Shown: positions 30,620 through 42,018, counted from the first letter of the stretch. The stretch is 64,000 bases of DNA from Rhynchopus euleeides (GCA_963210315.1 OY723262.1:2108001-2172000), one strand, 5' to 3'. Notes: generated from the letters alone by a model not told the origin. Made by a program: numbers and translations.

Positions 30620-32729
30620 AACCATGGGCACCAGGCTCGGGGGAGGGGGGGGTGTCGGGGGACTTCGAAGATGAGCCACCCGCTCTCGTGTAACATATGT
30701 TATCGTAGAAACTGTAACAAGTTTTTCATAATATTTGTTTTTTTTGTTTTGCTCTGTGTGCGTAAGCTGTTCGCCCCGGCGTGGTACGCCTGAAATATTA
30801 CGTAAAGCGCCATGCTGTTCCGTGCGCTTGAGAGTGGATCAGAGCCTCTGTGGTTGTTGCATTAACCCAACGGGGCTGGCCTCATTCTCCGGTGCTGAAA
30901 CGCGTGTCGTTCTGCGACTGATTTCGTGTGGATCATGCATGGTCTCGGCCCAGGTTTGCATCAGGAAGTTCCAATCGAGAGTGCGGTTCATTGAAGAGGA
31001 GGGATGGAGGCTTCACACTAAATGTCATGGGTCAGCGCGCAACATTTACGCGCACATCAGGTGACCAGCCTGTTTCTTTGGCATTGGTGCCGGTCTGACA
31101 TTCTGATTGTGGCTACGCGACTTTTGTTTTCTTGCTTTCGTTTTGTGATTTGCCTTCTCCTAGGTGCTGCCTACAATGCCCCGTGTCGCTGCCGTGCCGC
31201 AGGCTGCTTGAGGAGTGTTGGGGTTGGCAAGAAGGCTGGGTCGCCTTCGCGGCACCAGCCTTTTGGCCACAACAACCTGCCAGCCTTGCCTGTGTGCCCT
31301 TCCCAACGGTATCTCATGATCACGATCATGACACGCTGACATGCATGCGGTGCTGCTTCAACTAAAGCACCAGGTGGTGCACATGACTCCTGCAATAAAA
31401 CCCTCGAGAGCAAGCAACAAAAAATATGCAGTGAATTCGTACCCCCTTTGAAGGGGGGGGGGGGGGCGCACTGTTGACAGAAACCAGCCACGCAGAATCA
31501 ATCAAAAATCATTAACATCATACAGTCCACGACTGGGTGACCCCCTTGAGGCAAGTAACCCATCAACACCAGAGAACGGCCACTCCAATATTTTCCAGGT
31601 GTGTGCGTGTTGTGACTACATGTGGCGCTACCCATTCTTGCTGCTTCGTAGTGCACCGCAGTGTGTCCGACACTGCTGCATGGTCGGCGAGTGTTCCAGA
31701 CTCCCCCTGTGCAGAGTGCAGAGTGTCAACAAGCCGGGTAGGGTGTGACACGGAAACCCCTTCAAATTGCTTGCACCCCCCCCCCAATACGTTCACATTA
31801 CTGATACAGGCTCAGAGTGGGAGGGAATATTGGGAAAGTGGGGGGGGGGGGGGAGAACGCATCGCCAGCATCCACCCACCCAACCCTGTCCGTTGTGTTT
31901 GGTGGCCAAATCAAAGCAATCAATCCAATCCTGTGGTTTTCCCCCCCTTGGTTTATTATTTTTTCGGTGGTGAACGTTTTCCTTCCGGGGAGATGGTGGG
32001 GGCATGACAGTATAAGTTATGGTGCGGGTGCCGACGGGCGTGCCTCATCAGAGGTCAAAAAGTGCAGCGTACACGCCAAAAAGGTTAACGTGTGGGTGCA
32101 GAAGGAAGATGATGTACTCCCTTCAGGGAGACCTTGCTTGCTTCTGATTATTCAGCGCACCATATCCAAGGTGCTCTGTCCGGAGGCATATGTGGGTCTT
32201 CGCCTTGGAGCTGCGGGACAGCGGCCTGGTGACACGCTTGTGTCACAAAGTGCCCTCGCCTTCGCCTCTGCGTCATAAAAAAGTGCTGCGTTTAAATTGT
32301 TCAGCATCGAGCAGGTCAACATTGTGTACGTCACTGCCCCCCCCCTTGCCTCTCTCAAACATACAGGTGTATGCAGCGGTGTGCGCTGACCACAAACCCC
32401 CCCCCCCCCCCCCCCGCGCCCCTCTGAGGGCTTGTGTCGTCCTTTCCGCACCCTCCCTGTTCTTACATCGCAACGCAAAATAAACAAAATTGGAAGAAAG
32501 GGGCCCTGGGGTCGTTTGTGGGCAAGGGTGGGGGGGGGGTGGTGCGGGGTTATGGTCAGGAGGGCGCGTAGAGCTCCGCTCTGGCTGTGCTGAGAAGGCG
32601 GTATGTTTTCCGGGTTTGGCGCACAAACACCGCCTTATCTTTTTACTGAGGTTTCAAAGGGGGTCTTTCGCGAGGCGAACAGTGCACAAAAAAAATCGTG
32701 CTTTGTGTGGTGAGAAGAACATGGAACAG

Positions 32730-32790
32730 TGACCCTTCTCATTTCAGCGAGCCTGCTTCGAGCACGGTCAAATATCGTTCAAAAAATCAC
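32730..32790 (+). repeat. TCGTTCAAA dispersed repeat
   Basis: GACCCTTCTCATTTCAGCGA, then CTGCTTCGAGCACGGTCAAA and TATCGTTCAAAAAATC. It matches the family consensus: CCTCTC..CGGGGGCTGCTACGAGCACGGCC followed by one or more ATCGTTCAAA units. Confidence 0.55.
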
Positions 32791-33879
32791 ATTTATTTTC
32801 TCTGCATGCCCGCTGGGCGATAGCCCCCCCCACTCCCTTTTTGGCATCAAACTGACAAAACACGGCAGTATACCCCAAGCACAGTTTAGACACAGCACAA
32901 GATCGAAAACGCAAAGCACTCCTTCCCCCCACACCCCCCAGCCCCCTGTTCTTCCAAGGCCTTCCGTGAGGGCCAGACTCTGGCCAGACTGCCTCGATGG
33001 TTTGTTCCCTTCTCATTTGCTCTCTTTCCACACTCTGATCGACCCTTCACCCCCCTTGGACACTACCTGCATAAGAGAGAATGTTGGGGTGGCTTCTCTG
33101 TGCCTTCGCCTTCTCTGCAATGCTGACGCCCACACCTGAACAAACCCCCCCCCCCCCCCCCACACCCCTCATGAAACCCACGTGCGAATTTATATTGATG
33201 ATACGTTTTTTCCCCCGGTTAGTCTCTCTCTCTCTCTCTCACTCCTCTACCTATCTATCCCGCCCTCCGTCCTCAGTCTCGACCCCCAAGTTGCTTGCCA
33301 ACGTTCTACTGGCGTGCTGCTTTGTGAAGCCCCCAGCCGAGGCAAGTGCCATTCCCCCCTCCCACACCACCCCCCCCGGTAGCAGGGCAGGCAGGTCTGG
33401 TGTATCTGCCAGATCAGTTGGTTGGGGTGCATTGCTGTGTGTGTTCGGACAGTGGGGTGTGGGTATCAGAGTCTGCTCGGTGCTTCTCTCCCCCCCTCCT
33501 GCGCTAAACAAAATAAATGATTAACGTGTGTTGTGTGGTTATCCTTGGGGTGTGGGGGAGGAGGGGGGAGGGGCAGCTTTATTAGAGAGATATCGATTTT
33601 GTTGATGCACGCAGAGAGCCAAGGCCCGCCCCAGCTCTATCCGAGGGGGGGGGGGGGGGCTTCTGGATTCCGGGAAAAAACGGATAAAGTCAGACTCATC
33701 GGCATAGCAAAGCCATGCAGATGATGATGATGACGATGCTCAAGATAATAGGGGAAGATGCGAAACGGCCAAAAGTTGTTCGATTGCTCAAAACAACGGT
33801 GCCAGTGCAAATGAACGGGTCAAGAAAACATTGTCCAAACATCCGCAGCCTCTCACCGGGTCAAGACACGGCCCCAAGA

Positions 33880-33963
33880 AGTGTTCAAATCGTTCAACAT
33901 CACCGGGAGCGGCTCAGAGCACGGCTATGTATCGTTCAAAAAATTGTTCAAATCGTTCAAAAA
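33880..33963 (+). repeat. TCGTTCAAA dispersed repeat, multi-unit copy
   Basis: Contains GTTCAAATCGTTCAA, then GGGAGCGGCTCAGAGCACGG, then TCGTTCAAAAAATTGTTCAA and ATCGTTCAAAAATG. It shows local amplification of the 9-10 bp TCGTTCAAA unit. Confidence 0.5.
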
Positions 33964-34734
33964 TGCACATGATCCCCTCTCACAAGGGAGCACGGCATCA
34001 ACAAAATGGGCTTTCTCAAGCAGGTTCTGCGCCCCCCTGCACCCTCGATGCAGCAAATGCTTCTCCAGACAATACACACGGAAACCTTTGGTATTTTTTT
34101 ACAGCGCCGGAGCTTGTTTTGGATACAACACGCAAACAGACAAAAGTCCCCACAAGGACCCCAACCAACAAAACAGCCCACCCCGTTCTTTTCACCCCCC
34201 CCCCCCTTTGAGGCACTATCAGTGCACCGGCTCTCGCTTTCAGGTGCCCTGCATGCAACTCGATGACACATGAACTCACCGGCAGAATGCCATTCCCGCC
34301 CTCCCTCACAAATGTACAAGCATTTTGACCCAAACAAGCTTGCTTGTCACAAAGAACGGTATCAATGTCCGATGAAAGACGCAGAAGGGACACAAAGGCT
34401 CGGATTTCGGGCTATAATCGCCACTGCGACTCGACACGGCTCTGGACAGCTCCTGAACAATCGTCATAATTGGTTTCTCAGGCATGGGGGTTCGACCAGT
34501 GTTGAGCCAGTATTGAACAGTGCAGTTGTCCCTGCCAAAAGTGGGGCAGGGGGGCGGAAGACAGCACCCTTTTCACACCGCTGCTGTGCGGAAGGGGCGC
34601 TGCTCGGAGCACAGGGCAGAAATTTTTTATCAGCACGGTCCCGCCCTCTGTGCCAGACCAACACACCACCAAAGGAAAAGAGGAAGAGGCGACGTAAGGC
34701 AATGCCTCCGTGCGGCCAGGAGAACACGAAATAG

Positions 34735-34822
34735 CGACCCCCTCAACGGGGAATGCTACGAGCACGGCCAAAAATCGTTCAAAAAAATCGTTCAAATTGT
34801 TCAAAAATTCGTTCAAAACAAC
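34735..34822 (+). repeat. TCGTTCAAA dispersed repeat, best-preserved copy
   Basis: CCCCCTCAACGGGGAATGCT, ACGAGCACGGCCAAAAATCG, then three more (A/T)TCGTTCAAA or ATTGTTCAAA units. The CCCCTCAACGGGG part is itself a small hairpin. Confidence 0.6.
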
Positions 34823-34887
34823 AGTATCACCCCACCCACCCTCCGTTCAGCTCGGTGGGAAACTAGGGTCGAGGGTATCGTTCCGTC

Positions 34888-35000
34888 TCTGGGGGGCCCT
34901 CGCTACCAGGTGTGACTGAGAGTGAGAAGAAGTGAGCCATGGTCCACTTCCCCTCACTGACTGACGAGCTGTTACTGGTAGCGGGAGCCCCCTGGGGTGC
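34888..35000. mobile_element. MITE, about 113 bp, same family as 3197-3312
   Basis: Left TCTGGGGGGCCCTCGCTACC and right CTGGTAGCGGGAGCCCCCTG are imperfect inverted repeats. The interior (AGGTGTGACTGAGAGTGAGA) matches the reverse complement of the 3.2-kb copy. Two related copies 31 kb apart confirm a mobile family. Confidence 0.65.
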
Positions 35001-35397
35001 AATATTTGAGTTCGTGTTTGAGGCGTGCCTTCCTGAGGGCATCGTGCTCATTGCGACAACTGCGCCGTGTCCACCGTTGCCCAGCCTCATCGGAGGGGTT
35101 AGGTCGTGGGCGCAATGCCATATCGCGACGTGTTGCGAAAAACCTTGCTTTTTTTGAACGATTTCGAAAAACGAGACGTTCAAAAGAATCTTGTTTTGTG
35201 CGTGATGACACTCACACACTTCACTCACACAGTGCTTCGTGCAACCACTGCCTGTGAAACAGTTTCTCCTCCCTCCGTTCGTGGTGCCTGAACTGTGCGC
35301 TGTGTGCTGCACCCCTGAAGCCCTCAGCAGCGCAAGGCGTTCCGATCGCTTGCTTTTTTTGATAGTTCGTAGCCAATTAGGGAAGCTTTCTGTATAT

Positions 35398-35447
35398 TTT
35401 GCTGTGATCTTGCGACCCCCATCCCCACCCACACTTCATCATACGGG
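35398..35447 (+). repeat. Dispersed repeat, TGCTGTGATCTTGCGACCCC type, copy 2
   Basis: Same string as at 10343, again followed by a CCCC-rich stretch and CTTCATCA. Confidence 0.5.
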
Positions 35448-36947
35448 GTGCACACACAAAAGAGTGCAATCCAGCAAAATGTGTGATTCCATCTCGTGGC
35501 CCAGACCTGTGTGTTTTGGATTAGCCACGGCTGGTCTCCGCTACTTCCAGTAAAACCTGTCCTTGCCACACCGCTTACGTGCGCTCTTTGTTCAGATTCC
35601 AGAACACAAAGTCGTGTTCATGTTTCACACAGATGCTAATTCGTGTGTCGCAGCTTGCCCCAAGTTGCCTGTTCTCCTTGAAAATGTCTGAGAAGGCAAC
35701 GGCCACACGTTCGGTTGTGCGATTTCGAGCAGCAGCGTTCGGTATCCTGTACCCATGCGTGAGCAGGGCACACTTCTGTACAAACAACTAACACAACCCC
35801 ATCTCTTTTTCCGACGTGCAATTATGCTGACCCAACTGACCTGACCTGACCCAACCCACCCAGCACAGCCCGAGCACGCGACGAATTCTGTTTTTCTGTT
35901 ACCCCGAACGTGCACAGCCTGCCGCCTCGTTGGAGTATTTTTTAACCGTTCGACGTGGGTACACGTCAGCGACAGGTGTTCTGACTTGACTCAGTCAAGG
36001 CCCCAGAGTGCCTTCAGAGAGGTTGTCCGCCAGCGGTAGAATTAACTCGAAACAAGCCGAAGTCGTGGCCTCATAGAAGAGCGTGTCCTAATTGCCTGTG
36101 CATGAACTAAACAAACCCCGCGTTTCTTGCTTTTCAAGACCCACGCAATGCGCCTGGTCATTTTGTGCCTGAATTTTCTCAAGAAAGCCACCGCCCCACC
36201 CACTTTGGGGTGGGGCGAGGCAATTGCTATTCGTCAGAGCAACGGCGTGGTATACGCAGCTTTCTCATATCCTATCAAGGGAAGAACCCAGAAAAATAAA
36301 TCCGGTGGCCCTCTCACAAGGCGACTGGCGAGAGCGGCCAAATAGGAACTGTTCAACTCGTTCAACTAAATCGTTCTAAAGGAAGCTTGTGGTTGCCCCG
36401 AGGGTGATCACATTAGCAAGACGGTGCCTGCAGGTAGGGGGTAAATTTCCTTTCTTCGGGAGATGCCGTCCTCGGCCTTCATCATTCAGAAAGAAATGTC
36501 GTTGGAACTGCTGAATCAGAACGTCCCGATATTTTATTTCACCGTCAACAGGGAGATTGTGTGACTTTAAGATGCCTTGAGTGGGTGTGCCATTCGCGTA
36601 TGATTTGCCCACTTCCTGTGCGGGTGTGTCTGTGTTGGATGCGGATGGGTAAAGTACATCAATACTTCAGGCAGCGGCACACTTCCCCACACCTCCCCCC
36701 CCCTCCCCTTCCATCTCATCCTCGTGCGAAGTACATCGCTCTTTCAGAAACTGAACACATGCAGCCACGCAGAATATTTCAAAAACAATTTACACCTTCC
36801 GCTCGACGTCGGGTCTAAATGAGAGTTTTTTTTGGAAGGACAGTGCACTGTCTAGACGGCCATTCAGTATTTGCATGATCCATACAAACACAGGGTGGGG
36901 TATCGGGCAACATGATGCCACTGGCGGCCAGAAGAACCTGAAACAGA

Positions 36948-37008
36948 TGCCTCTCTCGCTGGGGGGTGTTCGGAGTACGGCCAGAATAATGTCGTTCAAA
37001 ACCGTTTC
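36948..37008 (+). repeat. TCGTTCAAA dispersed repeat
   Basis: CCTCTCTCGCTGGGGGGTGT, TCGGAGTACGGCCAGAATAA, then TGTCGTTCAAAACCG. Same layout as the copies at 34735 and 44040. Confidence 0.5.
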
Positions 37009-37510
37009 AAAATTTAGTCTCGACGCTGGGCGGAGGGTATACCAATTCATTTCGTGTGATGGGGGAAACTGGCTTTGCAGACCCTGTTTGTGGCCCGCTG
37101 GTCCCTCACACGTTTCGTTATCTATCTTATTTTAGCCGTCAAGAAGAATACTAAACCCGAAGAACATAAAGGGTGGGGTGGGGTGGGGGGGGGGGTGGCA
37201 TGTTGTATTCCCGCCCTCACACTCGATTTGAGTGATGGTGGGAGGTTGGTTCTGTACCTTCCTCCTACTCCTCCCGGCATCACTGCACGCCCGCCACCAC
37301 CGTGTGATTTGATTTTATCAAAACAAACCTGCCCTTATGAGTGTGACACTGCTAGGAGATGTGTCAAAAAAAAAGCAATGTGCCGAGGAGAACAAAGTGC
37401 TCGTGTTCTAAAAGAAAAACCCCGAAAATCATTATTTTATTTTGCTTTCCTCCTCCCCCAAGTGTGGGCTTTCCCCAACAAGATCAACAGACGAACCCCC
37501 CCCCCCCCTA

Positions 37511-38658
37511 GGGGGGGTCAAATGCCACCCTTTTACGTGGACAAACACGATTTTTCAAAAAACCGGCGCAGAGGCCCCAAAGCCCCCGTAAACCCTCCAA
37601 ACCCCCCCAGATCGGTCCGGAAACCCATCGAACCCCACTTTTCCACCATTCCGGGCACCTCAGGTGCCCGAATTGGGGTACCTAAATTTTGTGCCACCGT
37701 TTGGTACCGGACAGTGCCACTGTGTGGGAGGTTGGAAAAGAAAATGCCCCAACACACCACATCTGAGGGTTGCAATGCATGTTGCTTGCCAACCACGTCA
37801 TCCGGTGGGTGTCAGGCGCTATGTAGGTGGCATTAGCCAGGTCTTCGATGAGTTCTGGCTTGTATATGTACCTCCCTGCCACCATGCACCGGGAGGCTGC
37901 CTGTAGGTACGGAACAAGTCCAGATGGTCGTGTGATTCCTGTGCAGCAGTGCTCCACAACCGGGATGTGTTGACAACGACTGTTGCAACACGAGCTGTAC
38001 ATTCCGGGAACACACGAAGTGCGCTGTCGTGGTACCCATTGTGCCAGAATTGGTACTTGCTGCGGTCTACTTTGCCTGGCCCAAGAGCACTGGTACTGAA
38101 CAGTGCAATATGCGTGGCGAGGTGAATGCAACGGAAGCGCGCAAAGTCAATACAGCTCTCGGATGGCGGGTGGTGGTGTCACTAGTGTGTGACGTTCACT
38201 CGAGGATACAACGCATCACAATGAATCAGCAACCGTGGACCGAGTACAATACGCTCTCTGTGGCTGGTGTGGGGGACAAAGGCAGTGCCTGTGCCGCAGG
38301 CAGGGAGGTACATATACAAGCCAGAACACATCGAAGACCTGGCTGATGCCACCTACATAGCGCCTGACACCCACCGGATGACGTGGTTGGCAAGCAACAT
38401 GCATTGCAACCCTCAGATGTGGTGTGTTGGGGCATTTTCTTTTCCAACCTCCCACACAGTGGCACTGTACGGTACCAAACGGTGGCACAAAATTTAGGTA
38501 CCCCAATTCGGGCACCTGAGGTGCCCGGAATGGTGGAAAAGTGGGGTTCGATGGGTTTCCGGACCGATCTGGGGGGGTTTGGAGGGTTTACGGGGGCTTT
38601 GGGGCCTCTGCGCCGGTTTTTTGAAAAATCGTGTTTGTCACCCCCATTTGACCCCCCC
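37511..38658. mobile_element. Fold-back element, 1148 bp, TA-flanked, GGGGGGGTCA ends
   Basis: Arms of about 360-370 bp (37511-37881 and 38302-38658) are inverted and highly similar. Ends are GGGGGGGTCAAATG and CATTTGACCCCCCC, each next to TA (37509-37510 and 38659-38660), consistent with a Tc1/mariner-type TA duplication. The loop (about 420 bp) has no supportable gene. Both arms keep the same 65-codon frame open, with a few amino acid changes between arms, but nothing ties it to a known protein. The fold-back at 56955-58106 has the same 10-base terminus and nearly the same length. Confidence 0.8.
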
Positions 38659-40248
38659 TACCCCCCCCCCCCATTGTTGTTAGCCCCCATTTAAAACTTT
38701 ACGTTTTAAACGTTTTAAATGTTTTAAATGTTTTAAATTAAAACGCGTTTTAAATTAATTTAAAACGGAGTTTAAAACGGGGGTTAAAACAGGGCGTTTC
38801 TGTGGTGTTTTCACACCAAAAAAATTTTTTTTCGGCCAAAAATTTTTTTCCATGCCCCCTGAGGCCCCCCAGCTCATATTCTGGGTGATTATTCCTGCAT
38901 TCCTGTCACAGCGGACACATTATTGGTGGAAAATAGGTGGCACTGACGTTGTGGTGAGGGTTGCATCAATCGCACCGGCATCAGTTGGCACACCCCCTCC
39001 GTTGTTCTCAGGAATAATGCAGTTTGACATCAGCATATTTCTGGAGTGTCGAATCTTCATCTTGCATCACTCGATGTGCACCCTTTTGAGCTGAATCCAT
39101 GATACAAAGTCGCAGGTTGAAGGCCGGATCACCATGATGGGGATGGCAATGGACCCAGCGAACTCCACCAGCTCCTTCGACAGTCCTGGAAGCACCTTCT
39201 GGAAAAGTTGCACAGTTCCAGTTGCCACCTGGAGCCTACCTTTGGCCTGCCCCTCTTTGAGAGGAGCATATCTGTATTCCCTTTACTCTCCTATGGACGC
39301 CCGACTTCTCTGATCGAGAGAAGCCTACAAAAGGCGTAACCATCCTCGTCATCTATTCTTTGCCTCCAACTTTCACTTTTGCAGAACGGATCCCGACGAA
39401 CTCCAAACAGGAAGTGCAGCCAGCTTCATCACGGCTGTGTTCAACAAGACAGCTAGGTGATGTTGTTGCTGTCAGAACGATGGTTGCAGCACTCGGCTGC
39501 GCCCCACCTGGGGTTGCTCTGGCTGTTGCCAAGCTAGTGTTTGGGACAATTATTGATCACCTAGCCATTCTCTCGGCACCCTAATGATCGTGGGTAGGCA
39601 GCAGGAACCTGCACTCTGGGGGGACATCATCGATGAGTTTCTTTGAAGAAACCGGCGGCTACCGCTGGAGTTAAGGTCCGAAGGGGTCAGTACCACGGGC
39701 GCCACACCGCTCGTGTTGGGGCATCGGGTTTCGGTGAAGGCGGGGGCGCTGAGAAAGCGAAATGTACGGAACAAGCAATGATCAACCATACACCAGCAAG
39801 TCAAACAGGCACCACCGTTGGATCGTTCGTGCACCCGAGTCTGTACTGTACCATCCTGAATCTTTTCTGGGTGATTGTCAACGATGAGGGCATGAGCTTG
39901 CGTCAGGGTGAGCAGAGGAACGGGTTGAGGCCAGGGTGAATGGAGAGTGAAAAGTAGCCCACTTCACCAGGAGGCGAATTTTCGCAGAAAGCCCTGCCAC
40001 ACAGCTGTGTTTGCCTGATCATGCTCAAAAGGCCTGCAATAGGCTATTTCACACAGGGAATTTGTTCACCCATTTGGGACCCCCAGGGAGCCTCAAAATT
40101 GGATTTTTTTGCCGAAGATGGCCTCAGATGGCCCAAAACGACCAATTTTGGGTTCCAGAAAAAAAATCGAAAAGTCTCCCCCTATATTTTGCAGGGTTTT
40201 TTGCCGTTTTAAACCCCGTTTTAAACCCCATTTTAAATAATTTATTAC

Positions 40249-40286
40249 CGGTCCTGAAACCATTATTACCGGTTTCCTGCAGAAAG
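40249..40286 (+). repeat. Inner inverted repeat, left (downstream of recombinase)
   Basis: CGGTCCTGAAACCATTATTA followed by CCGGTTTCCTGCAGAAAG. It matches the reverse complement of 41696-41733 at 35 of 38 positions. It contains TTATTACCGGT. Confidence 0.85.
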
Positions 40287-40600
40287 TCCATAAGCCAAGA
40301 GGTAATAATAAACCACTTTACGAGACTTAAAGGCGATATTATTGACCATTCGGTAATTAAAAAGTTTTTATCAAAACTAGGAAATAAAGCAGTCACAGGA
40401 ATATAGCCTGGGTTTAGTGACTTCATCCATTATTTACACTCAGCTTTCTTATTACCGCAATATTGAGGGCAATAATGGAAATCTTTATTTCCTGGAAAAA
40501 GCGGCTGGGGGCAGGGGCGGTGTGGGGGCGAGGTCCTGGCCAGTTTGCTTGATCCACATTGCTCCTACTCGCTACAACACTTCACAGGGGCTAGAGGGCA

Positions 40601-41641
40601 TCACCTCGGCAGGTTGACGTTCAGATCCACAGTCACCCTGCTCTGGCTTGGCGCTCCCGTCGTCGTCCCCTGTGCAGGCTGGCTTGACATCATGTGCGCG
40701 ACGTTCCGCTGGTGTGTCGTGGATGCATCAAGGTAGAGCTGCGGCGTCGATTCTCCGCGCCAGCCGAAATGCCTGCGGAGATCCATGGTGGACGCGCCGC
40801 CATTGGCCGCTGCCAGCGCGGCGGAGCGTCTCATGCTGTGCCCGGTGTATCCCTCCGGGTCCTTTTCCAGGCACAGCGCAATCTTCCGTGGCAGCCCGTA
40901 GAATTGGTTTCGCCCGATGGGCGAAGCGAGGAACGCGCTGCCGGCCTTGTTGATGCGTCTTGCGACAGGCCCCGTCACGAGGTCCGACAGAGAGAGGTGG
41001 GCCAGATGGGCCTTGAGGACGTCGTAGAACACAGCTTCTTCGTTCAGCATCTTGGGGACCACAAACGACCGTTCAATCGCGACGCTTCCCTGCTTTGCAC
41101 CGTAGAACTTTACGCTGATCTGCTCATCTTGGACGGTGATGTTTTCGATCGACAGGTTGCGGAGTTCAACGCAGCGCATCCCACCGAAGAAGGCCAGCAC
41201 CACAAGCGCACGATCCTGCTTGCTCGCCAGCGACCCGGTGCCCTTGTCCATGTAGTCCTGCAGTTCTTGAAAAGAGAAGGTTTTGGCTTGTTTGGTGGTG
41301 TAGCCCTTTGTTTGATTCTTCACGTACTGGTGGAGGCGTGGCATCTTTGTCTTGATCATGTTCCCGTGGACAATCTTGACCTTGAAGTTGATGATGGAGT
41401 AGTAGTTCCAGATTGACGATGCGGCAGAACCCCCCTGCAGCTTGGCCTTGAGATAGCCCTTGATGTGCTTCTCGGAGTAGATTGTCTTCATGGAACGAAC
41501 CCGGGGAGCCTCCTCAGCGACGTACGCCTCGAAGTCAGTCAGTCGATCGGTGTATGCCTTCCTGCTGCGGACTGGCATGAGGTCACCGTCACTTGATGTG
41601 CTGCTGCTGCTGTCGCTGTCATGATCGGCGGCGCGGGGCAT
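40601..41641 (-). CDS. Tyrosine recombinase (Crypton-like)
   Basis: 346-residue protein. Residues 1-25 are acidic and Ser-rich. Residues 26-120 form the expected SAM-like core-binding part. The catalytic domain is complete by motif: R156 in GGMRCVEL, K183 in the beta-hairpin (GAKQG), H268 and R271 in GHSMRRS, W294 in the H/W position, and nucleophile Y303 nine residues later (QLYL). Length and R-K-H-R-W-Y set fit a tyrosine recombinase of the Crypton type, which moves DNA through a covalent 3'-phosphotyrosine intermediate without target duplication. It lies inside paired inverted repeats with its start 55 bp from the right one. The first ATG at 41641 is used. The frame is intact, so activity is possible. 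A domesticated recombinase or a DIRS-type element is less likely because no reverse transcriptase is nearby. Confidence 0.88.
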   Translation of the reverse strand: MPRAADHDSDSSSSTSSDGDLMPVRSRKAYTDRLTDFEAYVAEEAPRVRSMKTIYSEKHIKGYLKAKLQGGSAASSIWNYYSIINFKVKIVHGNMIKTKMPRLHQYVKNQTKGYTTKQAKTFSFQELQDYMDKGTGSLASKQDRALVVLAFFGGMRCVELRNLSIENITVQDEQISVKFYGAKQGSVAIERSFVVPKMLNEEAVFYDVLKAHLAHLSLSDLVTGPVARRINKAGSAFLASPIGRNQFYGLPRKIALCLEKDPEGYTGHSMRRSAALAAANGGASTMDLRRHFGWRGESTPQLYLDASTTHQRNVAHMMSSQPAQGTTTGAPSQSRVTVDLNVNLPR

Positions 41642-41695
41642 GATGTGTGTGATGTTGCGTGATCTGTGGAGGTTGTGGCTCTGGTACTACGGAGG

Positions 41696-41733
41696 CTTTC
41701 TGCAGGTAACCGATTATAATGGTTTCAGGACCG
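41696..41733 (-). repeat. Inner inverted repeat, right (upstream of recombinase)
   Basis: CTTTCTGCAGGTAACCGATT followed by ATAATGGTTTCAGGACCG. Inverted partner of 40249-40286. Its place just upstream of the gene means a recombinase bound here could also control its own promoter. Confidence 0.85.
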
Positions 41734-41766
41734 TTAACAAACTACCATATAACCGGTCCTAATTGA

Positions 41767-41931
41767 GTACTTTCTGGATTTCGGGAAATTACGTCCCCTC
41801 AGCAAGGTACTCGGGTGTTTTTGTTCCCCTCGGGAAGGCCCTCGGGCTTCGCCCTCGGGTCTTCCCTCGGGGAACAAAACACCCTCGGACCTTGCTTCGG
41901 GGACGTAATTACCCTCAATCCATAAAGTACT
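41767..41931. repeat. Large imperfect hairpin, about 80-bp arms
   Basis: The arms 41767-41847 and about 41852-41931 pair over most of their length (GTACTTTCTGGATT, AATTACGTCCCC, AGCAAGGT, GTTCCC and their complements) around a 3-6 base loop in GGGCTTCGCCC. CCCTCGGG is repeated several times. It lies between the recombinase gene and the right end of the element. Candidate excision site, recombination site or structured RNA. Confidence 0.8.
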
Positions 41932-42018
41932 TTATTATTACCGGTAATAAATAGCTATTAAAACGGCGTTTTAAACTTTAAAACGTTTAAAATGTTTAAA
42001 ACTCGGTTTCTAACAACA

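Larger units (their letters stand above)
23187..30640 (-). mobile_element. Non-LTR retrotransposon, about 7.5 kb, R2-group-like
   Basis: The element consists of the long polyprotein frame plus an upstream (plus-strand right) region with a two-copy tandem repeat at 30343-30619, which probably belongs to its 5' UTR or promoter. The 3' end lies somewhere in the G-run block left of 23187. Neither end nor target duplication could be fixed, so the limits given are minimal. No second frame is present; fingers and enzyme domains all lie in one protein. Confidence 0.8.
30640..37508. other. Gene-free spacer, 6.9 kb
   Basis: No protein gene is supported. Homopolymers: G14 near 31450, G15 near 31839, C19 near 32398, C15 near 33148, G15 near 33645. 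(CT)n lies at 33223-33240. Several copies of an ACGGCCAAAAATCGTTCAAA repeat (listed separately) and one MITE (34888-35000) are present. The longer frames near 31537, 33081 and 35239 lack bias and domain content. Confidence 0.55.
38675..42018. mobile_element. Crypton-like tyrosine recombinase element, about 3.3 kb
   Basis: Candidate borders are the inverted 9-mers TGTTGTTAG (38675-38683) and CTAACAACA (42010-42018), each facing a C run on one side and TTTAAA/ACGTTTTAAA clusters on the inner side (38691-38795; 41958-42003). A third TTTTAAAC cluster sits at 40205-40240. Inside lies a tyrosine recombinase gene between 38-bp inverted repeats (40249-40286 and 41696-41733, 35 of 38 matching). The motif TTATTACCGGT recurs at about 40241, 40262 and 41934, with a partial match near 41750, and could be a recombinase site. 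The region 38.8-40.1 kb has no recognised gene. Outer limits are inferred, not proven. Confidence 0.6.

Noticed and set aside
37682..38131. 149-codon minus-strand gene in the fold-back element
   Set aside because: Most of it is arm sequence whose mirror copy gives the same frame by symmetry. Differences between arms change amino acids freely, and no family is recognised.
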